Shown here: piece by piece, positions 1-5,597 of the stretch
Numbering within the stretch: position 1 is the first letter of the stretch
Layout of the letters: the number at the start of each line of letters is the position of its first letter
NCBI GenBank assembly: GCA_021786455.1
Contig: JAJYNF010000066.1
Span: 1 to 5,597 of the forward strand
Reading direction: 5' to 3'
DNA: 5,597 bases
Source: Acidobacteriota bacterium
Lineage (GTDB): Bacteria; Acidobacteriota; Terriglobia; UBA7540
Notes under the pieces: generated by a model
Database searches by the model: none
Told to the model about the DNA's origin: nothing
Seen by the model: only the letters and a program-made list of their open reading frames with translations
Program-made: the position numbers and the translations under genes

Positions 1-2699
1 TCAAGGTACAAACCGGAAGTTATTCGGCGGAATTTGGTGGCGCTGGAGGAGCCCAGGTCAACATGGTCACTCGCTCGGGGACGAACCAACTGCATGGGAC
101 CGTTTATGAATATCTTCGCAACACAGCCTTGGATGCGCGGGTTTGGAATGCGAGCAACGTTCCTCATCTGGTCCAGAACCAGTTCGGAGCTTCGCTCGGC
201 GGCCCCATCCAGAAAAATAAGACCTTCTTCTTCGCTAATTACGAGGGTTTCCGCTTCAGCAACCAGGTCTATCAGGTCGAAACCGTCCCGACGGCCATGG
301 AGCGCATGGGCGATTTTAGCCAGTCCGGCATCAACATCTACAATCCCTGCGCTTCAATCTCGGGTCCCTGCGCACCCGTTGCTCCCGGCACGTCGTCGGC
401 GAACCGGCCGCAATTCGACTACAACGGGCAGTTGAACGTGATCCCGCCCAGCATGCTCAATCCGGCCGCCGTGGCGGTTCTTCAGCACGTTCCGTTGCCG
501 AATCTTTCTGGCGGGATGCCCGGAATGATGGGGATGGGTTCGGGGCCGGGCGGCGTGGATTCGAACAATTACCTGGACGTCCGCACGGCCACGCAGCCGT
601 GGAACGAAGCCACATTTCGGATTGACCGCAACCTCGGCGCGGGCGACAGCTTCTTCGCCCGCTATTCGATCGAGCACGAAAGCGGGTTCACGCCGGTTAA
701 CCTGCCGGGCTTTGGCCTGTTTAATGACAACTTGGCGCAAAATCTGACGGTTTCCTACACCCACGTTTTTTCGCCGACCATGATCAATAACCTTTCTTTC
801 GGCCTATCGCGGCTTTCCATGCACGAATATTCCCAGAACAACTTCACGAACGACTATGTCACGCAACTCGGAATTCAGGGCGTCTCGTGGGGAGGCAAAG
901 GTGCCTGGGGCATGCCCTACTTCAACGTCCAAGGTTACAGCCCGATCGGAGACTCGTTTATCGCGACGCCGGTGCAAGATTGGGATACGTTCCTGGATCT
1001 GCAAGACACTTGGAGTTGGAACGTTGGCCGCCATTCGTTGAAGATCGGCGGCGGCTACCTACCCTTCTTCTGGCCCATGTGGGGCTTTTTTGAGACTCGC
1101 GGCTATTATCAGTTTACCCCCGGATTCACTACGCGCACCGCCGCGAACGATGGAACTGGGTCAGGCTTAGCCAGCTTCCTCCTGGGCCTACCCGTCGTCA
1201 AACAGCGCCAAGCCGGCGTTCCCTCAATGAACCTCCGGCAGTGGTACGGAAATGCTTTTATCCAAGATGATTGGCGCGTGACGGATGCGACAACCGTGGA
1301 TTTGGGCCTGCGCTATGAGTACATGAGCGCCCTTTCCGACGTGGATGAGCCGGGAGCCAACTTGCTATTCCAGAACGGCCAGCTTGAGGCATTTGTGGGA
1401 GGACAAGCTGGAATGCCGCGCGGGTTGTGGTATCCCAACAAGCTCAACTTCGCGCCGCGCTTCGGTTTTGCCCACACCGTGCGTCGCCTGGGCATCGTTG
1501 TGCGCGGCGGTTTCGGCGTTTTTTACACCCCCGTGGACATGAACAGTTGGTGCGACCAACGGCACAACGTCCCTTACGTTTTCCCGGAAACACAGCAAAG
1601 CGACAATTATGTCCCCAGCCTCTTTGGGTTCAACTTCGGCCCCCCGGTCATGGGAAAGACAGTGGTCAGCTTTGCCGCGCTCGATCCTCACTCTCCGCCA
1701 CAGTATATCAATCAGTGGAGCTTGACCGTCCAAAAGGCCCTTCCCGGCAAGATCGTGCTGGAGGTGGGCTATCAAGGCTCGCGAGGGTATCATTTGCAGC
1801 GCGCGCACTTAATTAACAACGCGGCTCCGGGCCCCGGGCCGATTCAACCGCGCCGCCCCTACAAGACCGTTACCTTTCTGCCCGGAACTTCCTTTTCCGG
1901 AGACAACCCAGAAAACTTCGCCATTACCAGCGACACCTTCCCCGTCTCTGCCATTAACTATTTGGAAAATAGCGCCAATAGCTGGTACGATGCGGGCTGG
2001 ATTGACGTTCGCCGGGAGTTTCAGCCAGGCGTGACCTTCCTGGCCAATTACACTTGGTCCAAGAGTCTCACCGACGCGGCCGATTTTCGCTCCGCCATGA
2101 TGCAACCGGCAATCCCTCAGAACAATTCAGACTTGGCGGCAGAGAAAGGGCTCAACGGGATGGATGTTCCGCAGCGTTTTGTGGCGAGCGTCGTCTATTA
2201 CCTTCCGGGGTGGAAAAAGTCAACTTTTCTTTCACATCTCACCTCGGGCTGGAGCCTGGGCAGCATCTTTTCCGCGGAAAGCGGGATGCCCTTCACGGTT
2301 TCTGTTTTTGGCGACACGGCGAATGCGGGAACGCTCTTGGGTCAAAACCCGATCCGCGCCAACGTCACGGGAGCGCCGGCCTTTCCGGCCAGAACCCGCA
2401 CCACGGCAGAGTGGTTCAATCCATCGGCTTTCGCCGCTCCTCCTCCCTACACGTTTGGTAACGCGGGCGTCAACACGGTCTTTGGCCCCGGTTTTGTGGA
2501 CCTCGACCAAGCCGTCCAGCGGCAATTTATGATTACCGAACGGGTTCGCTTTACCCTCCGCGCCGAAGCGTTCAACGCCCTCAACCACAGCAACTGGGGT
2601 GAGCCGAATAATTACGTCAACACACCCCAATTTGGGACCATTACGATGGCCCAGGGTCCAGGGAGGGAAATCCAGCTCAGCGGGCGCATAAGTTTTTGA
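1..2699 (+). CDS. TonB-dependent receptor, Oar-like, acidobacterial type (5' partial)
   Basis: This is an outer-membrane beta-barrel receptor, expected to import a large or scarce substrate (not identifiable here) using TonB/ExbBD energy. The frame is open from base 3 (bases 1-2 finish an earlier codon) to TGA at 2697-2699, giving 898 visible residues. The first visible residues, SAEFGGAGGAQVNMVTRSGT, are the end of the plug domain. They are followed by the family signatures FFFANYEGFR and TVPTAMERMGDFS (about residues 75-105). Barrel strands follow: FIQDDWRVT, DLGLRYEY, NFAPRFGFAH, VVRGGFGVFY, NQWSLTVQK, GYQGSRGYHL, NYTWSKSLTDAADF, DVPQRFVASVVYYLPG. The C-terminus, RAEAFNALNHSNWGEPNN to LSGRISF, ends in the terminal Phe typical of barrel proteins handled by BamA. 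Full-length relatives carry an N-terminal carboxypeptidase-regulatory-like domain, signal peptide and plug, so the missing part is probably a few hundred codons upstream. No frameshift is visible. A Met/Gly-rich stretch lies near residues 171-179. Family assignment is very secure; substrate is unknown. Confidence 0.95.
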   Translation, partial: KVQTGSYSAEFGGAGGAQVNMVTRSGTNQLHGTVYEYLRNTALDARVWNASNVPHLVQNQFGASLGGPIQKNKTFFFANYEGFRFSNQVYQVETVPTAMERMGDFSQSGINIYNPCASISGPCAPVAPGTSSANRPQFDYNGQLNVIPPSMLNPAAVAVLQHVPLPNLSGGMPGMMGMGSGPGGVDSNNYLDVRTATQPWNEATFRIDRNLGAGDSFFARYSIEHESGFTPVNLPGFGLFNDNLAQNLTVSYTHVFSPTMINNLSFGLSRLSMHEYSQNNFTNDYVTQLGIQGVSWGGKGAWGMPYFNVQGYSPIGDSFIATPVQDWDTFLDLQDTWSWNVGRHSLKIGGGYLPFFWPMWGFFETRGYYQFTPGFTTRTAANDGTGSGLASFLLGLPVVKQRQAGVPSMNLRQWYGNAFIQDDWRVTDATTVDLGLRYEYMSALSDVDEPGANLLFQNGQLEAFVGGQAGMPRGLWYPNKLNFAPRFGFAHTVRRLGIVVRGGFGVFYTPVDMNSWCDQRHNVPYVFPETQQSDNYVPSLFGFNFGPPVMGKTVVSFAALDPHSPPQYINQWSLTVQKALPGKIVLEVGYQGSRGYHLQRAHLINNAAPGPGPIQPRRPYKTVTFLPGTSFSGDNPENFAITSDTFPVSAINYLENSANSWYDAGWIDVRREFQPGVTFLANYTWSKSLTDAADFRSAMMQPAIPQNNSDLAAEKGLNGMDVPQRFVASVVYYLPGWKKSTFLSHLTSGWSLGSIFSAESGMPFTVSVFGDTANAGTLLGQNPIRANVTGAPAFPARTRTTAEWFNPSAFAAPPPYTFGNAGVNTVFGPGFVDLDQAVQRQFMITERVRFTLRAEAFNALNHSNWGEPNNYVNTPQFGTITMAQGPGREIQLSGRISF

Positions 2700-2834
2700 C
2701 CTGCTGAAGCAGCTACCGCTCGCCAACACGCGCGCCTTACCGACTGCCCCAAAGCATGCGTTAAGTGTCGCTTGAGGTCGAGAATTCGACAACAGCAAGT
2801 TCCGACTTCTCCCAGCGATCCTTTCCTCTTTCAA

Positions 2835-2859
2835 CGGTCTGTTGATAGACTGGGTTTTT
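2835..2859 (+). terminator. Weak intrinsic-terminator-like hairpin after the receptor gene
   Basis: CGGTCT (2835-2840) can pair with AGACTG (2847-2852), giving six pairs including one G-U, around the loop GTTGAT. GG and a run of five T (2855-2859) follow. The stem is short and only moderately GC-rich, and it lies about 135 bases past the receptor stop, so it may be weak or fortuitous. The same bases contain TTGATA (2842-2847), which resembles a -35 element, but no good -10 follows at normal spacing (the best is TAGCCT at 2864-2869). Confidence 0.3.
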
Positions 2860-2883
2860 CGGTTAGCCTGTTTATTTGCCCGA

Positions 2884-2932
2884 AAGCCGCAACCGGACCA
2901 GCGGCTTCCACCCGACTCGTCGGGCGATGGTC
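2884..2932 (+). promoter_or_regulatory. Structured leader (possible H-type pseudoknot) before mbfA-like gene
   Basis: AAGCCGC (2884-2890) and GCGGCTT (2901-2907) form a perfect 7-bp inverted repeat with a 10-base loop. Inside the loop, GACCA (2896-2900) is complementary to TGGTC (2928-2932), which ends two bases before the Shine-Dalgarno sequence. Between them CCCGAC (2911-2916) and GTCGGG (2919-2924) form a further small hairpin. The order of these strands is that of an H-type pseudoknot with directly abutting stems. These complementarities are visible in the sequence. That the region is transcribed, folds this way or controls translation is inference. The 7-bp repeat could instead be a DNA operator. 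No Irr-type ICE box or recognisable Fur box was found in the gap. Confidence 0.3.
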
Positions 2933-2934
2933 AG

Positions 2935-2942
2935 AAGGGAGG
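2935..2942 (+). promoter_or_regulatory. Ribosome binding site fixing the mbfA-like start
   Basis: AAGGGAGG is a near-ideal Shine-Dalgarno sequence seven bases before the ATG at 2950. It decides the start in favour of 2950 over the in-frame TTG at 2842. The 36 extra codons from 2842 (rich in Pro, Arg and Gly) do not resemble the start of a ferritin-like domain and overlap the inverted repeats. Confidence 0.85.
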
Positions 2943-2949
2943 ATTGCGC

Positions 2950-3909
2950 ATGGCGAAAAGCTTCAAAGACCTGACGGAGCAGGAAATTCTGGCTCTGGCT
3001 ATTTCTCTCGAAGAGGAAGACGGCCGCATTTACGCCGACTTTGCGGAGGGCCTCCGCGACCGCTATCCGGCAACGGCCAAGGTGTTTGAGGGGATGCAGG
3101 CCGAGGAATCCGAGCATCGTCGCAGCCTGATTGAAACCTACCGCCGGTGTTTCGGCGAGCACATTCCACTCATTCGCCGCACGGAGGTGAAGGGTTTTAT
3201 TTCACGCCGGCCGGTTTGGCTGGTGCGTCCGCTCGGCATCGAGCAGGTCCGCAAGCAGGCGGAAAGCATGGAGCTCGAAACGCGGCGCTTTTACGAGCGC
3301 GCAGCGGCGCGGGTGAGTGACGCCTCGGTTCGCAAGCTGCTGGTGGATCTGGCCGAAGTCGAACGTCGGCACGCCGCGCTCGCCGATTCGCTCGAAGAAA
3401 AGCTCCTGACGCCGGACGTTCGCCAGACAGAAGCCGCCGCCGAGCGCCGGCAATTCCTTCTGCAGGTCGTGCAGCCGGGGCTTTCAGGACTCATGGACGG
3501 CTCCGTCTCGACGCTGGCGCCGCTCTTCGCCGCCGCCTTCGCCACTCACTCCAGCAGCGCGGCGCTGCTCGTTGGCTTGGCGGCAGCCATCGGAGCCGGC
3601 ATCTCCATGGGTTTTGCTGAGGCGCTCTCAGACGACGGTTCGCTCACCGGACGAGGCCATCCGTGGGTGCGCGGCACGATCTGCGGATTGATGACCACCG
3701 CCGGCGGCCTTGGCCACTCACTGCCGTTTTTGATCTCCAACTTTCGCGTTGCCACCAGCCTCGCTATTGGTGTTGTCGGGATCGAGCTGGCCGTCATCAG
3801 CTACATCCGTCACCGCTACATGGACACGCCTCTGGCTTCCGCCGCCTTGCAGGTCGTGGTCGGTGGGGCGCTCGTGTTTCTTGCCGGAATCCTGATCGGC
3901 AGCGCGTAG
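2950..3909 (+). CDS. mbfA: Membrane-bound ferritin MbfA-like (ferritin-like/VIT1 iron exporter)
   Basis: The 319-residue protein fuses a cytoplasmic rubrerythrin/erythrin-type diiron domain to a VIT1/CCC1-type membrane domain, the architecture of rhizobial MbfA, which exports iron from the cytoplasm and protects against iron and peroxide stress. Residues 8-152 form the four-helix ferritin-like part, with metal-ligand candidates in two similar halves: Glu21/Glu22 (LEEEDGRIY) and E53xxH56 (EESEHR), then Glu105/Glu108 (ESMELETRRFY) and E138xxH141 (VERRH). Residues about 176-318 give five predicted membrane segments (near 178-199, 203-225, 241-262, 267-286, 296-317). They carry the VIT1-like GLSGLMDGSVSTLAPL (Asp183) in the first and SMGFAEALS (Met220, Glu224) at the end of the second. 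The loop after segment 2 is short, lacking the metal-binding helices of plant and yeast VIT1, as expected when the ferritin-like domain replaces them. All ligands appear intact, so it is probably functional. It is unlikely to be a plain rubrerythrin because of the membrane half. Regulation is unknown; the leader may be structured. Confidence 0.9.
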   Translation: MAKSFKDLTEQEILALAISLEEEDGRIYADFAEGLRDRYPATAKVFEGMQAEESEHRRSLIETYRRCFGEHIPLIRRTEVKGFISRRPVWLVRPLGIEQVRKQAESMELETRRFYERAAARVSDASVRKLLVDLAEVERRHAALADSLEEKLLTPDVRQTEAAAERRQFLLQVVQPGLSGLMDGSVSTLAPLFAAAFATHSSSAALLVGLAAAIGAGISMGFAEALSDDGSLTGRGHPWVRGTICGLMTTAGGLGHSLPFLISNFRVATSLAIGVVGIELAVISYIRHRYMDTPLASAALQVVVGGALVFLAGILIGSA

Positions 3910-4054
3910 CGACGCTGGTGTTTATGAAGTTATCGTCCATGTCACGACCACGAGCCGGCTTGCGGTTGCATCAAGATTCGCGCCAGCGGCACGCTGCCTC
4001 GCCGCCGGAAGGCAACGCCGAGCGATTTACGCCCAACACTGAGCCGCGGGCTTC
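3910..4054. other. Convergent intergenic gap, no gene seen
   Basis: This gap separates the stops of two converging genes. It holds small GC-rich inverted repeats: CAGCG/CGCTG around GCA (3984-3996), and AGCC/GGCT around GCG (4042-4052). Neither has a following T run on either strand, so no intrinsic terminator can be called with confidence. A + strand open frame crosses the gap, but it begins inside the upstream gene in another frame and has no support. Confidence 0.6.
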
Positions 4055-5473
4055 TTAGCGGTCGGCGGTGAGCTTCATCAGAATCTGATCGTTAAGCCAG
4101 TGAGGGTCCCACCACTCGATGGGGTCCACCTGAATGCCGTCCAAGAGCACGCCGAAGTGCAGGTGATCACCTAATGCCAGCCCCGTTTCGCCCGTATGGC
4201 CGATCGTCTGGCCACGCTTAACCATCTCGCCGGGTTTCACGTCAATGCGGCTGAGGTGGCCGTAAAGCGTCTCGAGCCCACAGCCGTGGTTGAGAATCAC
4301 CGCATTGCCGAAAATGCCTAGGTAGCCCGTGAAGACCACCTTGCCGTTGTTGGCGGCGGGAATCGGGGCGTGGGCCACGGAAGCCAGGTCGTAACCGAGG
4401 TGCACTTCATGGTCCACGACATGGCCGTGGTAAAAATAGGAGCGAGCGTCCCCGTAATCAGCCTCAACTTTGGAATGCGGCAGGGCAAGAAAAGGCTTCG
4501 ACCACAAAAAATGGTGTGTGGTTTCCTGGCCATATTTGAAAAGCAGCGCGGTGTCAATCTGACGCAATCGGCGGTTGATTTCCAAGAAGTTTTTGAGCAA
4601 ACTACCCTGATTCTTAAGCTGAGGAGTCTCGCTCATGATGGGCGGGACGAGCCGTTCCATAAAAGCGTGGGTCAAAAGAATCTTCCCGCGATGAAATTTT
4701 CGCGGCAGGACGCGGTAATTGAAATTCGCTACCGTGACGTTGCCGGCATCGTCACGGGCGACGAGGCGCGCCGGGGTGGATGGGCTCGTGCCATAGGGGT
4801 AAGCAAACAGGCAAAGGCGCGTGTCATGTTTCGCACGCGGCATCGGAAAACTCCGGAAAAAATACGGGCCGACTTGCACGCCGGAGCTTACCGTTCCCTG
4901 AGAAACTCTAAAGACCACCATGGCGCAGCCGCCCTCGGTGACGTTGTTCTGGGTCGTCAGGACATAGATTTGCGGGGGGGAGAAACGAACCGGCCAGTTA
5001 AGGCTCACCACACTTCGTCCCCCACGGAAAAACCGGCCCCAGGAGTTATTAACCGCTGTGATGACAAGCCGGGCCTTGCCTTGCCGGAGGGCAGGAATTT
5101 CTTTTTGGCCGGCGTGGGCCACGACCGTCCAGCGGCTAGGTTCCCTGGAAGCCCAAAACTCCCACCACGATGTGCTCGGGGTCTCGGCGACGGTAATCGT
5201 TAGCGGAAGCTTAAATAACTTTCCTTGCTGTTCAACGCGCATACTGACCGATTTGACGCGATGCTCAGGGTCGGAAACTTGAACCCGGATTTCCGTGCTT
5301 TTCCCGATGGCTTTCACATGATTCATTAGTTGAATGGCCGGCGCTTCTTGGCTGAAAACCTTGACGCCGAGAACGACCAGTCCCACCAGTGCGGCCAGAA
5401 AAAAGATGACAAGGCCAAAACTTCGACCCTCTGACGTCCGCTTCCTTTTCAATCCGAACCTCCCCAGTCTCAT
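4055..5473 (-). CDS. Membrane-anchored M23 family zinc metallopeptidase (LytM-like)
   Basis: This is a predicted peptidoglycan endopeptidase of the M23/LytM (lysostaphin-like) family acting in the periplasm. From the ATG at 5473 it has 472 residues. A basic N-terminus (KRKR, 9-12) precedes one hydrophobic segment (about 19-40, SFGLVIFFLAALVGLVVLGV) with no cleavage site I trust, so it is probably a signal anchor. Residues about 45-255 look beta-rich, perhaps two Ig-like modules, with an aromatic patch around W103/W104/W107. Residues about 280-320 look helical. The M23 core is about 350-460: H358xxxD362 (HLGYD), Tyr404-Gly-His406 (YGHLS) and H437xH439 (HLHFG). Spacings of 48 and 31 between H358, H406 and H437 closely match LytM, so zinc ligands (H358, D362, H439) and catalytic histidines (H406, H437) all seem present. 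It is therefore likely active rather than an EnvC/NlpD-like activator. Target bond and physiological role are unknown. An in-frame TGA directly precedes the ATG; a TTG at codon 8 is a rival start. The gene is convergent with the mbfA-like gene. Confidence 0.92.
   Translation of the reverse strand: MRLGRFGLKRKRTSEGRSFGLVIFFLAALVGLVVLGVKVFSQEAPAIQLMNHVKAIGKSTEIRVQVSDPEHRVKSVSMRVEQQGKLFKLPLTITVAETPSTSWWEFWASREPSRWTVVAHAGQKEIPALRQGKARLVITAVNNSWGRFFRGGRSVVSLNWPVRFSPPQIYVLTTQNNVTEGGCAMVVFRVSQGTVSSGVQVGPYFFRSFPMPRAKHDTRLCLFAYPYGTSPSTPARLVARDDAGNVTVANFNYRVLPRKFHRGKILLTHAFMERLVPPIMSETPQLKNQGSLLKNFLEINRRLRQIDTALLFKYGQETTHHFLWSKPFLALPHSKVEADYGDARSYFYHGHVVDHEVHLGYDLASVAHAPIPAANNGKVVFTGYLGIFGNAVILNHGCGLETLYGHLSRIDVKPGEMVKRGQTIGHTGETGLALGDHLHFGVLLDGIQVDPIEWWDPHWLNDQILMKLTADR
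5459..5465 (-). promoter_or_regulatory. Shine-Dalgarno-like GGGGAGG inside the peptidase 5' end
   Basis: On the - strand, GGGGAGG covers codons 3-5 of the annotated peptidase and lies six bases before an in-frame TTG (codon 8, 5452-5450). The ATG at 5473 has only a weak GTGGA about ten bases upstream, followed by a T run. Starting at the TTG would remove only MRLGRFG and keep the basic segment and membrane anchor, so both starts give a sensible protein. Confidence 0.4.
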
Positions 5474-5485
5474 TCAAAAAAATCC

Positions 5486-5491
5486 ACTATA
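5486..5491 (-). promoter_or_regulatory. -10-like element TATAGT upstream of the peptidase gene
   Basis: The - strand reads GGTATAGTGG, five of six matches to the sigma-70 -10 consensus TATAAT. No convincing -35 is seen 16-18 bases upstream, so the call rests on the -10 alone. Transcription would begin near 5479-5480, leaving only about six bases before the ATG at 5473 but about 27 before the TTG at 5452, which bears on the start choice. Confidence 0.35.
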
Positions 5492-5597
5492 CCACCCAGA
5501 TGCGTCGGCATGGTCGTTCGGCTGCCCGCCAACTTCCGCGTGGACAATTAGAATCGTTCTTGTTTTTAGCGTGCTAGAGAGCCGGCATCTGCTTGAG
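5492..5597. other. Intergenic end of window, no feature recognised
   Basis: Upstream region of the peptidase running to the window edge. I see no coding frame with support, no RNA gene and no long repeat. On the + strand TGGACA (5542-5547) resembles a -35 element, but no acceptable -10 follows. Confidence 0.5.

Noticed and set aside
2701..2713. CTGCT/AGCAG inverted repeat just after the receptor stop, considered as a terminator
   Set aside because: The loop would be only two bases, the stem is five pairs and no T run follows.
2773..2793. GTCGA/TCGAC inverted repeat around GAAT, considered as an operator
   Set aside because: Five-base arms are common by chance in this composition, and it resembles no regulator site I know.
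2232..2834. A 200-codon open frame on the - strand over the end of the receptor gene
   Set aside because: Same codon-register artefact inside the receptor gene, with a tail in the gap. The translation is Arg/Gly-rich and unrecognisable.
2842..2949. N-terminal extension of the mbfA-like protein from TTG at 2842
   Set aside because: The strong Shine-Dalgarno at 2935-2942 and the ATG at 2950 match the expected family length; the extension is not ferritin-like.
4042..4052. AGCC/GGCT hairpin as a bidirectional terminator between convergent genes
   Set aside because: The stem is four to five pairs with no T run on either strand, so it is noted only as part of the gap.
4370..5203. A 277-codon open frame on the + strand, opposite the M23 peptidase gene
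   Set aside because: It is in exact codon register with the peptidase on the other strand, where a stop needs TTA, CTA or TCA in the real gene; these are rare codons in GC-rich DNA, so long spurious frames are expected. The translation has no recognisable domain, while the sense strand has an intact M23 active site.

Overview
The window looks like part of an Acidobacteriota genome (Terriglobia/Solibacter-type). The main reason is the first gene, an Oar-like TonB-dependent outer-membrane receptor of the kind found in many copies in that phylum. The other two genes fit this assignment but do not prove it. The DNA is GC-rich by eye, and there are no transposases, tRNAs, rRNAs or CRISPR repeats.

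Layout: (1) Bases 1-2699, + strand, hold the 3' part of the receptor gene; its N-terminal carboxypeptidase-regulatory-like domain and most of the plug lie upstream of the window. (2) A 250-base gap (2700-2949) contains a weak terminator-like hairpin and, just before the next gene's ribosome binding site, inverted repeats that could fold into an H-type pseudoknot. (3) Bases 2950-3909, + strand, encode a ferritin-like/VIT1 fusion protein of the MbfA (membrane-bound ferritin) type, predicted to oxidise or sense iron and export it across the inner membrane. (4) A 145-base convergent gap follows, with only small GC-rich hairpins. (5) Bases 4055-5473, - strand, encode a membrane-anchored M23 (LytM/peptidase-like) zinc endopeptidase with all active-site residues intact. 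(6) The last 124 bases are its upstream region, with a TATAGT -10-like element.

The three genes do not form an obvious pathway. The receptor and the MbfA homologue share a strand but are 250 bases apart with a possible terminator between them, and the peptidase is convergent. All three act in the cell envelope: outer-membrane uptake, inner-membrane iron export and periplasmic peptidoglycan cleavage. I see no strong case for a new multi-gene system. The points most worth checking are the structured leader of the mbfA-like gene and the start codon of the peptidase.
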